This document shows positions 1 through 7,678 of a stretch of DNA of 7,690 nt, one piece after another. Location of the stretch: NCBI GenBank assembly GCA_903895005.1, contig CAITSH010000438.1:1-7690 (forward strand), given 5' to 3'. Under the pieces are notes generated by a model. It was given only the letters and a program-made list of their open reading frames with translations. It ran no database searches and had not been told where the DNA came from. How positions within the stretch are numbered: position 1 is the first letter of the stretch; the number at the start of each line of letters is the position of its first letter. The translations under genes and the position numbers were made by a program. The DNA is from an uncultured Pseudomonadota bacterium. GTDB taxonomy: Bacteria; Pseudomonadota; Gammaproteobacteria; Burkholderiales; SG8-39.

Positions 1-2515
1 AGAGCACGCCCGCCGAGAAGCCGAGGACAAGGCGCGGCGTGACGAGGAAGACCGCCGTCGCAATGAGGAACAGGAACGCCTGAAGCGCGAAACCGAGGCC
101 TTGAAGGCAAGCCTCGAAGCCGAACGGGCTGCGCGCGAACTGGCCGAGCGCACGGCCAAGGCAGAGGCCGAGCGCCGCACCCGGGAGGATGCCGAGCGCA
201 GCGCGCGCGAGGACTCGGAGCGGGCCGCACGCGAACAGGCCGCTCGCGCCGAGCGCGAGGCTGCAGAGCGTCGCATCAAGGAAGAGGCAGAGCGCCAGGT
301 GCGTGAAGCCGAGGAAAAAGCGCGCAGGGAAGCGGAAGAACGAGCGCGTCGCGAGGCCGAACTCGCGGCCAAACTGGATGCGGAGCGCAAGGCTCGCGAG
401 GAGGCTGAAGCGAGGGCGCGGCAGGAAGCCGAGGCAAGGGCAGCGGCGGAGCGCAAAGCGCAGGCGCGACGCGAGGAACGCGAAGCGAAGGACGCTGCCG
501 ATCGCCGTGCCGCGGAAGAAGCCGCGCGTGCGGCCGCCCAGGCGGCCGAACGTGACCGGCGCGAATCGGATGGAAAGGAACGGCTTGCGCGTATTGAGGC
601 CGAGTCGCGCGCGAAACAGGAGGCGGAAGCCCGGGCCGCGGCTGAGCGCGGGGAAAAGGAAGAAGCCGCGCAGAAGGCACGTGACGCAGCGCGAGAAGCG
701 GCGGAGCGAACTGCAAAAGCGCATGCCGAGGAACAAGCGCGTGTTGCGCGCGAGGCCGCGGAGAAGGCTGGGCAGGAAGACGCCGAGCGGGCTAAGCGCG
801 AAGTGGAGCCCCAAGCGCAAACGCAAGCGCAGCCCGAGGTCGCAAAGCCGGTGGTTCAGGTGCCCGTCGCGGCAAAGGACGATGGCTTCCAGCTCGACAG
901 CCTTGAATCAGATCTGAATGCCCGACTGGAAGCGGAACAAAAAGAACGCGAAGAGGCCGAGCGGCTGGAGCGCGAGCAGGTCGAGGCACGTGCACGCGCA
1001 AAGGAAGAAAAGGCCAGGCAGGAGGCTGACGCGGCTCGCGCGAAAAAAGAAGAGGAAGAGCGCGCACAGCGCGAACGCGAAGCGGCCGAGCTCAAGGCGG
1101 CCGAGGACGCGCGTGCTCTGGACCAGGATAAAAAAGCACGGGCCAAGGCCGAAGCGGAAGCCGCGGCACAGGCGCGCAAAGAGGCGCGGGCGCGCGACAA
1201 GGCCGAAGCCGACGCACGCAGGCAGTCCGATGAGGACAAGCACGAACGCAAGCGCGGCGACGCGCGCATGGGTGCCGAATCGGGTGATAACGCACAAACC
1301 GTGCGTGCATTGCACCCGTCGCGAAAATGGGGCAAGCCGATCGCTATCACGATGTTCGGTTTGTTGGTCGCGGTGGTTGGGCTCGTGCACGTCATGCCCA
1401 TGAATGGCTATATCCCGGTCTACGAAAAACTCGCGAGCGCGCGCCTCGGCCAGCCGGTGAGCATCGGTTCCGTGCATATGGCGCTGTTTCCGCTGCCGCA
1501 ACTGCGCTTTGAAAAAGTCACCATCGGGGCGGAGCCGCAGGCGAAATTCTCCGAGGTGCGCGCTTTTCCTGAATTGGGTTCGTTCCTGGGCGACGTGAAA
1601 ATTTTTAAATCGGTCGAGCTTGATGGCGCCGTGGTACCGCCGTCCATGCTTGCCGCCGCGATTTGGGGCAACCCGTCCAAACCGGGCGATTTCCAGGCGC
1701 TGCGCATCGAGCGTTTCGCCCTGCCCGGGCTGAAGACCGAAATCCGCGGGCTTGCACTGCCCGCCCTGGACGTCGAGGGAGCGATCAGCGTCGACGGTAA
1801 GCTGACGCGCCTCGGTCTTGCCACCGCGGACAAGTCTCAGACGGTCCAACTAGCCTTTGGCTCTGAGGGCGTCGCCGTGGAGATTGCGGCCAAATCGTTT
1901 CAGCCCCCGTTTGGCGCGGGCTTCGCGCTCGATGATTTTTCAGGCAAGGGCATGCTCACGCGGGATGAGCTGGTGTTGTCCGAATTCGAGGGGCGGGCCT
2001 TCGAGGGCAGGCTGAGCGGCAACGCCAAGCTCAAATGGGCGGCCGAGTGGACGCTCGACGGTGAGATCGCTGTACGCTTGCTTGAACCCGCGAAGTTTAT
2101 TCCGCAGGTATTCGCCAGCGGCAAGCTCGAGGGCAAAGGGACGTATGCGATGCGTTCTGGCAATCCGGCCATGTTGTTCCCATCGATGCGCGTGGATGGG
2201 AACGTCAAGATGGAAAAAGGCACGCTCAACAAGATCGATTTCACGCGTCTGGTGCAACAGGCGGGCGCCCAAGCCGGCGGCTCGACACTCTTTTCGGAAC
2301 TCAACAGCGGCCTGCTGGTGGACGCAGGCCGGGTGCAGTTGCGCAATCTGCGCATCGCCGCAGGCCTGCTGTCGGCGAGTGGCGCGGCCGAGGTGGGCGT
2401 TACCGGCGAGACCAGCGGCAGGATCCAGCTCGAGCTGCGTTCCGGGCTGACGCAGTCCCGCGCCAGCCTCGCGCTCACAGGCAACATCAAGGATGGGCTG
2501 CAGCTCAAGCGCTGA
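1..2515 (+). CDS. Coiled-coil, membrane-anchored AsmA family protein (5' end outside window)
   Basis: The reading frame is open from the first complete codon at base 2, so the true start lies upstream; the TTG at 101 is an internal Leu codon. 837 residues are visible. Residues about 1-265 are an almost unbroken Ala/Glu/Arg/Lys helix (coiled coil or ER/K-type single helix). About 266-302 is a Pro/Gln/Val-rich hinge (EPQAQTQAQPEV), about 303-424 a second charged helix, and about 446-466 one hydrophobic span (AITMFGLLVAVVGLVHV) preceded by basic residues. From about 468 to the end it looks like AsmA: a segment after the span (ASARLGQPVSIGSV, then LFPLPQLRFEKVTIG) and a C-terminal beta-rich part (LRIAAGLLSASGAAEVGV). 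AsmA-family proteins are inner-membrane proteins with a large periplasmic domain, linked to outer-membrane assembly or lipid transport. The inferred topology is coil in the cytoplasm and AsmA domain in the periplasm. The cytoplasmic coil is unusual for the family and its role is unknown. AsmA assignment is fairly sure; function is not. Confidence 0.85.
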   Translation, partial: EHARREAEDKARRDEEDRRRNEEQERLKRETEALKASLEAERAARELAERTAKAEAERRTREDAERSAREDSERAAREQAARAEREAAERRIKEEAERQVREAEEKARREAEERARREAELAAKLDAERKAREEAEARARQEAEARAAAERKAQARREEREAKDAADRRAAEEAARAAAQAAERDRRESDGKERLARIEAESRAKQEAEARAAAERGEKEEAAQKARDAAREAAERTAKAHAEEQARVAREAAEKAGQEDAERAKREVEPQAQTQAQPEVAKPVVQVPVAAKDDGFQLDSLESDLNARLEAEQKEREEAERLEREQVEARARAKEEKARQEADAARAKKEEEERAQREREAAELKAAEDARALDQDKKARAKAEAEAAAQARKEARARDKAEADARRQSDEDKHERKRGDARMGAESGDNAQTVRALHPSRKWGKPIAITMFGLLVAVVGLVHVMPMNGYIPVYEKLASARLGQPVSIGSVHMALFPLPQLRFEKVTIGAEPQAKFSEVRAFPELGSFLGDVKIFKSVELDGAVVPPSMLAAAIWGNPSKPGDFQALRIERFALPGLKTEIRGLALPALDVEGAISVDGKLTRLGLATADKSQTVQLAFGSEGVAVEIAAKSFQPPFGAGFALDDFSGKGMLTRDELVLSEFEGRAFEGRLSGNAKLKWAAEWTLDGEIAVRLLEPAKFIPQVFASGKLEGKGTYAMRSGNPAMLFPSMRVDGNVKMEKGTLNKIDFTRLVQQAGAQAGGSTLFSELNSGLLVDAGRVQLRNLRIAAGLLSASGAAEVGVTGETSGRIQLELRSGLTQSRASLALTGNIKDGLQLKR
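2..1265 (+). repeat. Low-complexity region coding for charged helical repeats
   Basis: This part of the first gene codes for degenerate repeats of the type A-R-E-A-E-E-R-A-R, built mostly from Glu, Ala, Arg and Lys. The DNA is correspondingly repetitive (gaggcc, gcgcgc, gaagcg and similar words) but not identical from unit to unit, so the repeat is old or kept by selection on the protein. A non-helical hinge at about 797-907 splits it into two blocks. Its biased composition also keeps several other frames free of stops. Confidence 0.75.
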
Positions 2516-2518
2516 GCT
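2502..2518 (+). other. Small hairpin over the stop codon of the AsmA-like gene
   Basis: AGCTCA (2502-2507) and TGAGCT (2513-2518) are perfect complements around a 5-base loop, and the right arm contains the TGA stop (2513-2515). No T-run follows, so it does not read as an intrinsic terminator. It may be chance, or may have a minor effect at the 3' end of the transcript. Confidence 0.3.
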
Positions 2519-2612
2519 TGCGATGTCGGGGGTTGGTGGGCGATTCAAGGGGGCGCCAAACGGGGCTGCCTTGGTGTTTGCATCGTTGCCGCCCCTGTAG
2601 CGCTCCACGCGG

Positions 2613-2641
2613 TCACTTGATCGCGCAATCACCGCTATAAT
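2613..2641 (+). promoter_or_regulatory. Probable sigma-70 promoter of purL
   Basis: TATAAT at 2636-2641 matches the -10 consensus exactly and lies 21 bases before the purL ATG. The -35 region is poor: TCACTT (2613-2618) gives a 17-base spacer but hardly matches TTGACA, and the better-looking TTGATC (2617-2622) leaves only 13 bases. There is no TG extension before the -10. Transcription would be expected to start near 2648, giving an untranslated leader of only about 15 bases. A weak -35 is compatible with dependence on an activator or with regulation. Confidence 0.6.
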
Positions 2642-2662
2642 TGCGCTTTAAAAGCAGCGCAA
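2623..2662 (+). promoter_or_regulatory. Cluster of three alternating GCGCAA/TTGCGC motifs at the purL promoter
   Basis: GCGCAAT occurs at 2623-2629, its exact reverse complement ATTGCGC at 2640-2646, and GCGCAA again at 2657-2662, directly before the ATG. The first pair is a 7-base inverted repeat with a 10-base spacer that encloses most of the -10 box. The second pair (TTGCGCT 2641-2647, AGCGCAA 2656-2662) is a 7-base inverted repeat with an 8-base spacer. The centres lie 18 and 16 bases apart. Position and alternating orientation suggest an operator, but it does not match the enterobacterial PurR box and no regulator can be named. Confidence 0.4.
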
Positions 2663-5600
2663 ATGCCGGACATCCTCACTCTGCGCGGCGGGAAAGCCCT
2701 CTCCGCCTTTCGACTCGACAAACTCAACGCACGCCTCTCCGCACTGGTGCCGGTGTCGGCGGGCGGGGCGCCGGGCCTCGCGGTGACCGGTACCTGCTTC
2801 TGGCATTTCGTCGAAGTGGCACGCCCACTGACAGCCGCCGAGCGTGAAAAGCTCGACCGTATCCTTGAGTACGGTGACCCGGCGGCTCCGATTTCAACCG
2901 TCCCCCTGCTCGTAACGCCGCGCATCGGCACGATTTCGCCCTGGTCGTCCAAGGCCACAGACATCGCGCGTCAATGCGGCCTGGAAGCGGTGACGCGTGT
3001 CGAACGCGGCTGCGCCTGGTATTTTTCCGATCAGGCCAAACTGGCTTCACACCGGGCTTTGGTATTGCCGCTGGTGCACGACCGCATGGTCGAAACGGTA
3101 CTCGAAAAATTGGAGGACGCGCAGGCCTTGTTCCGCCACATCGCGCCGCGGCCACTCGCGCTCGTGGATCTTGCCGATGGCGGCAGGGCCGCGCTGGAAC
3201 GTGCCAACCGCGATATGGGCCTGGCGCTCTCGCAGGATGAAATCGACTACCTGTTCGCACACTTTTCCGCGGCAGGCCGCAATCCGACCGACGCCGAACT
3301 GACGATGTTCGCGCAGGCCAACTCCGAGCATTGCCGCCACAAGATATTCAACGCCTCCTGGGTGATAGACGGCAAGCCGCGCGCTGAAAGTCTGTTCGGC
3401 ATGATCCGCGAAACGCACAAGGCCCATCCGCAGGGCACGGTCGTTGCGTACTCAGATAACTCGGCAGTAATGGAAGGTGCGCAGTTCCGGCGCTTCTTCC
3501 CGGACGGCAGCGGTGCCTACGGGTACAGCGGCGCGCTGACCCATACGCTGATGAAGGTCGAGACCCACAACCACCCGACGGCCATTTCGCCCTTCCCGGG
3601 TGCGGCAACGGGTTCGGGCGGGGAGATTCGCGACGAGGGTGCCACCGGACGCGGCGGCAAACCCAAGGCAGGCCTGGTCGGCTTTACCGTTTCAAACCTG
3701 CGCATTCCCGGAGCCGAGCAGCCCTGGGAGACTGATTTTGGCAAGCCCGGCCGCATCGCCTCCGCGCTGCAAATCATGCTCGACGGCCCGATCGGGGCGG
3801 CGTCGTTCAACAACGAATTCGGCCGTCCCAACCTTGCCGGTTATTTCCGCACCTTCGAGGCGCAGGTCGATGGCGTGGTGCGCGGTTATCACAAGCCCAT
3901 CATGATCGCCGGCGGCATAGGCAACATCGCCGCCGAGCACGTTCAAAAGCTGGGGCTGCCTGCGGGAACGCTGCTGGTACAACTGGGCGGGCCGGGCATG
4001 CTGATAGGTATGGGCGGTGGTGCTGCGTCGAGCATGGACACGGGCGCGAACACCGAAGACCTCGATTTTGACTCGGTGCAACGCGGCAACGCCGAAATCG
4101 AGCGCCGTGCACCAGAGGTCATAGACCGTTGCTGGCAACTTGGTGCGCACAATCCCATCCTGTCTATCCACGATGTGGGCGCGGGCGGCCTCTCGAACGC
4201 GCTGCCCGAACTGGCGCACTCGTCCGGGCGTGGTGCGCGTGTCAACCTGCGCGCCGCGCCCTCCGAAGAGTCAGGCATGTCGCCGCGTGAAATCTGGTGC
4301 AACGAATCGCAGGAACGGTACATGCTCGCGATCTCCCCGGACAAGCTCGACGCCTTTCGCGTGTTGTGCGCGCGCGAGCGCTGTCCGTTTGCGGTGTTGG
4401 GTGAGACCACCGAAGAAGACCGCCTGCTGGTCTCCGACCCGGAGCAGGGGGATCGCCCCCATGCGCCGGTGGATATTTCGCTGGAGGTGGTGCTGGGCAA
4501 GCCGCCGCGCATGACGCGCGACGTGGTGCATCTTGCGCGCCGCCTGCCGGCGCTGGATGTGAATGCCATTGCGCTCGATGAAGCCTGCCGTCGTGTGCTG
4601 CGCCACCCCGCCGTCGCCGACAAGACCTTCCTGGTGTCCATAGGTGATCGCACCGTCGGCGGTCTGTGCGCGCGCGACCCCTTCGTCGGCCCGTGGCAGG
4701 TGCCGGTGGCCGACTGTGCCGTCACCTTGTACGGTTTTGAAGGCCATGCCGGCGAAGCCATGTCCATGGGCGAGCGCACGCCGCTGGCGCTGATTGATGC
4801 GCCTGCCTCCGGGCGCATGGCGGTGGGCGAGGCCATCACCAACATCGCCGCCGCCGCAATCGATTCGCTCTTCGGTGTGAAGCTCTCTGCCAACTGGATG
4901 TCGCCTGCCGGCTACGCAGGCGAGGATGCGGCGCTGTTTGACACGGTGCGCGCTGTCGCCGACCTGTGCATCAGTGCCGGAATCAGCATTCCGGTGGGCA
5001 AGGATTCCCTGTCCATGCGCACCGCCTGGAACGATGAAGCAGGCAAGGCGCGGGAAGTCGTATCGCCGGTGTCGTTGATCATCTCGGCCTTTGCCGCCTG
5101 CTCGGATGCGCGGCGCACGCTCACGCCGCAGCTCAAGCTCGACAGCGGTGACACCGAATTGTTGTTGATTGATCTTGCGGGCGGGCGTAACCGCCTGGGC
5201 GGTTCGATACTCGCTCAGGTGTTCGGGCAGATGGGCAATGCCGCGCCCGATGTGGATGACGCCGCGCTGCTGCCGCGCTTTTTTGCCGCGATCCAGGCGC
5301 TCAATGCCGATGGCAAACTGCTCGCCTACCACGATCGTTCCGACGGCGGCTTGTACGCCACGATCTGTGAGATGGCCTTCGCCGGGCATTGCGGTGTCAC
5401 CGTCAACCTCGACTTGCTCGCCTATGACGCGCAAACCCTCGATGTGGATGGCAGCGAGCGCACGCCGGGCCTTCTGCAGGGACGCACCGACGAGCGAATT
5501 CTCGGTGCTTTGTTTGCCGAGGAACTGGGAGCGGTGGTTCAGGTACGCGCCAGCGAACGCAACGCCGTGCTCGGGGCATTGCGCGAGCGAGGCCTCATTG

Positions 5601-6622
5601 CCCACCTCATCGGTGCCCCGAACCGCACCGGCCAGATCCGGCTGGTGCGCAATGCCAAACCGGTGTTTTCCGCACCGCGCGTCGAATTGCAGCGCATCTG
5701 GTCGGAAACCACCTGGCGCATGCAAAGCCTGCGCGACAATCCAGAATGCGCGGAGGAGGAGTACGACAGCGTGCTCGACGTGCTCGATCCCGGGTTGCAC
5801 GCCAAACTCTCCTATGATCCGGCTGAAGATATCGCGGCACCCTTCATCGGCAGGGGCGCTCGCCCGGCCGTAGCGATACTGCGGGAGCAGGGGGTGAACG
5901 GGCAGGTTGAAATGGCCGCAGCTTTTGACCGCGCAGGCTTCGAGACCGTCGACGTGCATATGAGCGACCTGATATCCGGGCGCCGCTCGCTCGCCGCGTT
6001 CAAGGGCTTTGCCGCCTGCGGCGGTTTCTCCTACGGCGATGTGCTTGGCGGGGGCGAGGGCTGGGCCAAGTCAATCCTCTTCAACCAGCGGGCGCGCGAT
6101 GATTTCAACGCATTTTTTGCGCGCTCCGACAGTTTTGCCCTCGGCATCTGCAACGGCTGCCAGATGATGGCCAATCTCACCGAACTGATTCCCGGCGCCG
6201 ACCACTGGCCCAAGTTCGTCAAAAACCGCTCCGAGCAATTCGAAGCGCGGCTGGTGATGGTCGAAGTGCCGGCGAGCCCGTCGCTGTTTTTCGCCGGGAT
6301 GGAAGGCAGCCGCATGCCGGTGGTGATCGCTCACGGTGAAGGGCGCGCGGTATTCCGCCAGTCCGATCATCAGGCGAGGGTGATTCCGGCTTTGTGCTTT
6401 GTCGATAACCACGGTAAGCCGGCAGAGCGTTATCCGCACAACCCCAACGGTGCGCCCGGTGGACTCACCGGCGTGACCACGGCAGACGGACGTTTCACCG
6501 CGCTGATGCCTCACCCGGAACGCGTGTTCCGTGCGGTGCAGATGTCCTGGAGTCCGGCGGAGTGGGGGGAATACAGCGCGTGGATGCGCCTGTTCCGTAA
6601 CGCGCGCAAATGGGTCGCGTAA
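2663..6622 (+). CDS. purL: Phosphoribosylformylglycinamidine synthase (FGAM synthase, FGAR amidotransferase)
   Basis: PurL (EC 6.3.5.3) turns FGAR, glutamine and ATP into FGAM, glutamate, ADP and phosphate, the fourth step of de novo purine synthesis in the cytoplasm. At 1319 residues it is the large single-chain form, close to the roughly 1295 of the enterobacterial enzymes. In order: PurS-like N-terminal domain (about 1-145); linker with SEHCRHK (221-227); first synthetase half with KVETHNHP (298-305); second half with PVGKDSLSM (K780, D781) and HDRSDGG (890-896); glutaminase from about 1067, with GGFSYGDV (1120-1127), nucleophile Cys1163 in GICNGC, and His1284/Glu1286 in MPHPE. Asp684, Glu723 and Asn727 fit the metal ligands of the auxiliary nucleotide site known in the Salmonella enzyme. 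The ATG at 2663 is the first possible start: an in-frame TGA lies at 2618 and no start codon falls between. No Shine-Dalgarno is obvious. No truncation or missing catalytic residue is seen. Confidence 0.98.
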   Translation: MPDILTLRGGKALSAFRLDKLNARLSALVPVSAGGAPGLAVTGTCFWHFVEVARPLTAAEREKLDRILEYGDPAAPISTVPLLVTPRIGTISPWSSKATDIARQCGLEAVTRVERGCAWYFSDQAKLASHRALVLPLVHDRMVETVLEKLEDAQALFRHIAPRPLALVDLADGGRAALERANRDMGLALSQDEIDYLFAHFSAAGRNPTDAELTMFAQANSEHCRHKIFNASWVIDGKPRAESLFGMIRETHKAHPQGTVVAYSDNSAVMEGAQFRRFFPDGSGAYGYSGALTHTLMKVETHNHPTAISPFPGAATGSGGEIRDEGATGRGGKPKAGLVGFTVSNLRIPGAEQPWETDFGKPGRIASALQIMLDGPIGAASFNNEFGRPNLAGYFRTFEAQVDGVVRGYHKPIMIAGGIGNIAAEHVQKLGLPAGTLLVQLGGPGMLIGMGGGAASSMDTGANTEDLDFDSVQRGNAEIERRAPEVIDRCWQLGAHNPILSIHDVGAGGLSNALPELAHSSGRGARVNLRAAPSEESGMSPREIWCNESQERYMLAISPDKLDAFRVLCARERCPFAVLGETTEEDRLLVSDPEQGDRPHAPVDISLEVVLGKPPRMTRDVVHLARRLPALDVNAIALDEACRRVLRHPAVADKTFLVSIGDRTVGGLCARDPFVGPWQVPVADCAVTLYGFEGHAGEAMSMGERTPLALIDAPASGRMAVGEAITNIAAAAIDSLFGVKLSANWMSPAGYAGEDAALFDTVRAVADLCISAGISIPVGKDSLSMRTAWNDEAGKAREVVSPVSLIISAFAACSDARRTLTPQLKLDSGDTELLLIDLAGGRNRLGGSILAQVFGQMGNAAPDVDDAALLPRFFAAIQALNADGKLLAYHDRSDGGLYATICEMAFAGHCGVTVNLDLLAYDAQTLDVDGSERTPGLLQGRTDERILGALFAEELGAVVQVRASERNAVLGALRERGLIAHLIGAPNRTGQIRLVRNAKPVFSAPRVELQRIWSETTWRMQSLRDNPECAEEEYDSVLDVLDPGLHAKLSYDPAEDIAAPFIGRGARPAVAILREQGVNGQVEMAAAFDRAGFETVDVHMSDLISGRRSLAAFKGFAACGGFSYGDVLGGGEGWAKSILFNQRARDDFNAFFARSDSFALGICNGCQMMANLTELIPGADHWPKFVKNRSEQFEARLVMVEVPASPSLFFAGMEGSRMPVVIAHGEGRAVFRQSDHQARVIPALCFVDNHGKPAERYPHNPNGAPGGLTGVTTADGRFTALMPHPERVFRAVQMSWSPAEWGEYSAWMRLFRNARKWVA

Positions 6623-6663
6623 AAGGCAGTTGATCCTCCGGGATTACGCGTCCGCGTCGCCCC

Positions 6664-6745
6664 CTTACATAGGCCGACCCGTTACCAATTCTCACAAATT
6701 GGTGCGCGGCCGAAACATCCCGCTTACATCCGGCTGTTCCAATTG
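6664..6745 (+). repeat. Degenerate direct repeat CTTACAT...CCAATT in the purL downstream gap
   Basis: CTTACAT occurs at 6664-6670 and again at 6723-6729. Each copy is followed by CCAATT (6685-6690 and 6739-6744), with 14 and 9 bases between the two words. Similar GGC- and GTT-containing words lie between them in both copies. The arrangement suggests two diverged copies of one element about 55-59 bases apart, possibly paired protein-binding sites upstream of the last gene. Spacing is not conserved, so chance cannot be excluded. Confidence 0.35.
6684..6703 (+). other. Inverted repeat ACCAATT / AATTGGT
   Basis: A perfect 7-base inverted repeat (6684-6690 and 6697-6703) around a 6-base loop, 61 bases after the purL stop. 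It is A/T-rich and has no following T-run, so it is a poor intrinsic terminator; as DNA it could be an operator-like site. It overlaps the first copy of the direct repeat. No confident sigma-70 promoter was found in this gap. Confidence 0.4.
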
Positions 6746-6800
6746 AGTCCGTGGCAAGGCTAAGTCGTGTCTTGTGCCCCGTCCGAATCCAAGGCTCCCT

Positions 6801-6826
6801 CCCTGCCTTGCGGAAGCGGTGCAGGG
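6801..6826 (+). other. Possible hairpin in the leader of the glycine-zipper gene
   Basis: CCCTGC (6801-6806) and GCAGGG (6821-6826) are perfect complements around a 14-base loop, 52 bases before the next start codon. The stem is short and the loop large, and GC-rich DNA makes such pairs by chance. It is listed only as a possible leader structure. Confidence 0.2.
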
Positions 6827-6862
6827 CCGGCTCAGCCAGGCCACACCTTAAAAACAAACAGC

Positions 6863-6870
6863 AGGAAAGG
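6863..6870 (+). promoter_or_regulatory. Strong ribosome binding site of the glycine-zipper gene
   Basis: The purine-rich AGGAAAGG at 6863-6870, followed by AA, lies 8 bases before the ATG at 6879. This fixes the start choice and contrasts with purL, which lacks a clear Shine-Dalgarno sequence. Confidence 0.8.
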
Positions 6871-6878
6871 AAATCATC

Positions 6879-7481
6879 ATGAAAAAAATCCCGTTCGCAC
6901 GAACCCTTACCCTGGCGGCGCTTTCAATCTCGCCGCTGTTCGCAAGCGCCAGCGACTTTACCGACTCGGCCCAGGTGATTTCCTCGACCCCCATCATTGA
7001 ACGGGTGCGCGAAGAGCGCCAGGATTGTTCCAATGTGCCGCCGCCGCAAGCCGCGCCGCAGCGCGATCGTTCCTACACCGGATCGATCGTCGGTGGCCTC
7101 GCCGGTGCGATACTGGGCAATCAGGTCGGGCAGGGGCGCGGCAATACCGCAGCTACCGCAGTCGGGGCCGTCGCGGGCGCCGTGGTCGGTGACCGTATCG
7201 ACAATCGCGCGCCGCAGCAACAGGCGCAGGCACAGCCGCAACGCTGCGCCACCATCGAGTCGTCGCGCGAAGTCGTCAAAGGCTATAACGTCGTCTATCG
7301 TTACAACGGTCGTGACATCGCCACCACGCTGCCCTACAACCCGGGCTCGCGCGTGACGGTGGGGGTGGCGATCATTGATGAACAACCGCCGCTCGCTTAT
7401 TCACGCGAATCCAGGGATGGCAGGGACGCAAGGGACTACAGAGAACCGAGGGACGGCAGGGACTCACGCGACTATCGCTGA
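6879..7481 (+). CDS. Exported glycine-zipper 2TM-type envelope protein with RD-rich tail
   Basis: A 200-residue protein. Residues 1-24 are a clear signal peptide (MKK start, hydrophobic core, probable cut after Ala22-Ser-Ala24). There is no lipobox Cys, unlike the rickettsial 17-kDa lipoprotein antigens that share the domain. Residues about 66-107 are a glycine-zipper pair: Gly68, 72, 76, 80, 84, then Gly96, 100, 104, each four apart, in two weakly hydrophobic stretches. Cys50 and Cys123 flank this region and could form a periplasmic disulfide. Residues about 124-168 (SSREVVKGYNVVYRYNGRDI, then TTLPYNPGSRVTVGVAI) resemble the conserved C-terminal part of many proteobacterial proteins of this type. 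Residues 176-200 are a hydrophilic Arg/Asp tail. Such proteins are placed in the periplasm or outer membrane; their molecular role is poorly known. A good ribosome site precedes the ATG. The gap of 256 bases from purL suggests separate transcription. Confidence 0.85.
   Translation: MKKIPFARTLTLAALSISPLFASASDFTDSAQVISSTPIIERVREERQDCSNVPPPQAAPQRDRSYTGSIVGGLAGAILGNQVGQGRGNTAATAVGAVAGAVVGDRIDNRAPQQQAQAQPQRCATIESSREVVKGYNVVYRYNGRDIATTLPYNPGSRVTVGVAIIDEQPPLAYSRESRDGRDARDYREPRDGRDSRDYR
7413..7478 (+). repeat. 36-base imperfect tandem repeat coding for RDGRDxRDYR
   Basis: Codons 179-190 (7413-7448) and 191-200 (7449-7478) code for RDGRDARDYREP and RDGRDSRDYR, the second unit being cut by the stop codon. 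The DNA of the two units is also similar. AGG, and AGA once, serve for several Arg residues here, whereas the rest of the gene and purL use mostly CGC/CGT. This points to a recent local duplication or slippage. Confidence 0.75.
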
Positions 7482-7499
7482 TATTCCCTCCTTATGGCA

Positions 7500-7534
7500 G
7501 GCTGGAAACCCGCGCCAGTATTGGGTTTCCAGCC
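7500..7534 (+). terminator. Strong hairpin after the glycine-zipper gene (no T-run)
   Basis: GCTGGAAACCC (7501-7511) pairs perfectly with GGGTTTCCAGC (7523-7533); a further G-C pair (7500/7534) gives a 12-bp stem with an 11-base loop, beginning 19 bases after the stop. The right arm is followed by a mixed sequence rather than Ts, so classical intrinsic termination is uncertain. It may act as a 3' end stabiliser, or work with Rho. Confidence 0.55.
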
Positions 7535-7678
7535 ACCGTGCCTTCCGTGATTGTGGTGGCTTTGGGGATATGAGTTCGGGCGGTGGACTTCCTGTCGCTG
7601 CCCGCGTGAACCAGTCCTCCTGCAGAAGCCGCATCGAATTGCAACATCGCGACTAGATAGCGCAGACGCGCTGACAAT
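7535..7678. other. Region without a convincing gene
   Basis: Between the hairpin and the A-run near the window end I see no frame with a good ribosome site and protein-like composition. Short open frames exist on both strands (for example 24 codons from the ATG at 7571), but none is supported. Confidence 0.5.

Noticed and set aside
101..103. TTG as start codon of the AsmA-like gene
   Set aside because: The frame is open to the window edge with the same coiled-coil composition upstream, and no ribosome site precedes the TTG; it is an internal Leu codon.
189..917. 242-codon + strand frame overlapping the coiled-coil region
   Set aside because: Arg/Pro-rich shadow created by the repetitive composition; the main frame explains the DNA.
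856..1401. - strand Ser/Arg/Ala-rich frame opposite the second coil
   Set aside because: Mirror of the repetitive coding strand; no ribosome site or family likeness.
2502..2518. Intrinsic terminator of the AsmA-like gene
   Set aside because: The stem is only 6 bp and no T-run follows.
2617..2622. TTGATC as the -35 box of the purL promoter
   Set aside because: Only 13 bases separate it from TATAAT, too short for sigma-70.
2641..2662. Classical PurR box at purL
   Set aside because: The spacing and the core of the inverted repeat differ from the 16-base enterobacterial PurR operator.
3943..4893. 316-codon open frame on the - strand inside purL
   Set aside because: Ser/Arg-rich shadow of purL with no recognisable domain.
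4271..5959. 562-codon open frame on the - strand inside purL
   Set aside because: It lies wholly opposite a certain gene in GC-rich DNA, where long antisense frames are common, and its translation shows no family motif.
7375..7656. 93-codon + strand frame overlapping the end of the glycine-zipper gene
   Set aside because: It overlaps the end of a well-supported gene, runs through the strong hairpin and has no protein-family likeness.
7492..7677. 61-codon - strand frame in the downstream gap
   Set aside because: It runs through the hairpin, has no recognisable domain, and nothing supports its start.
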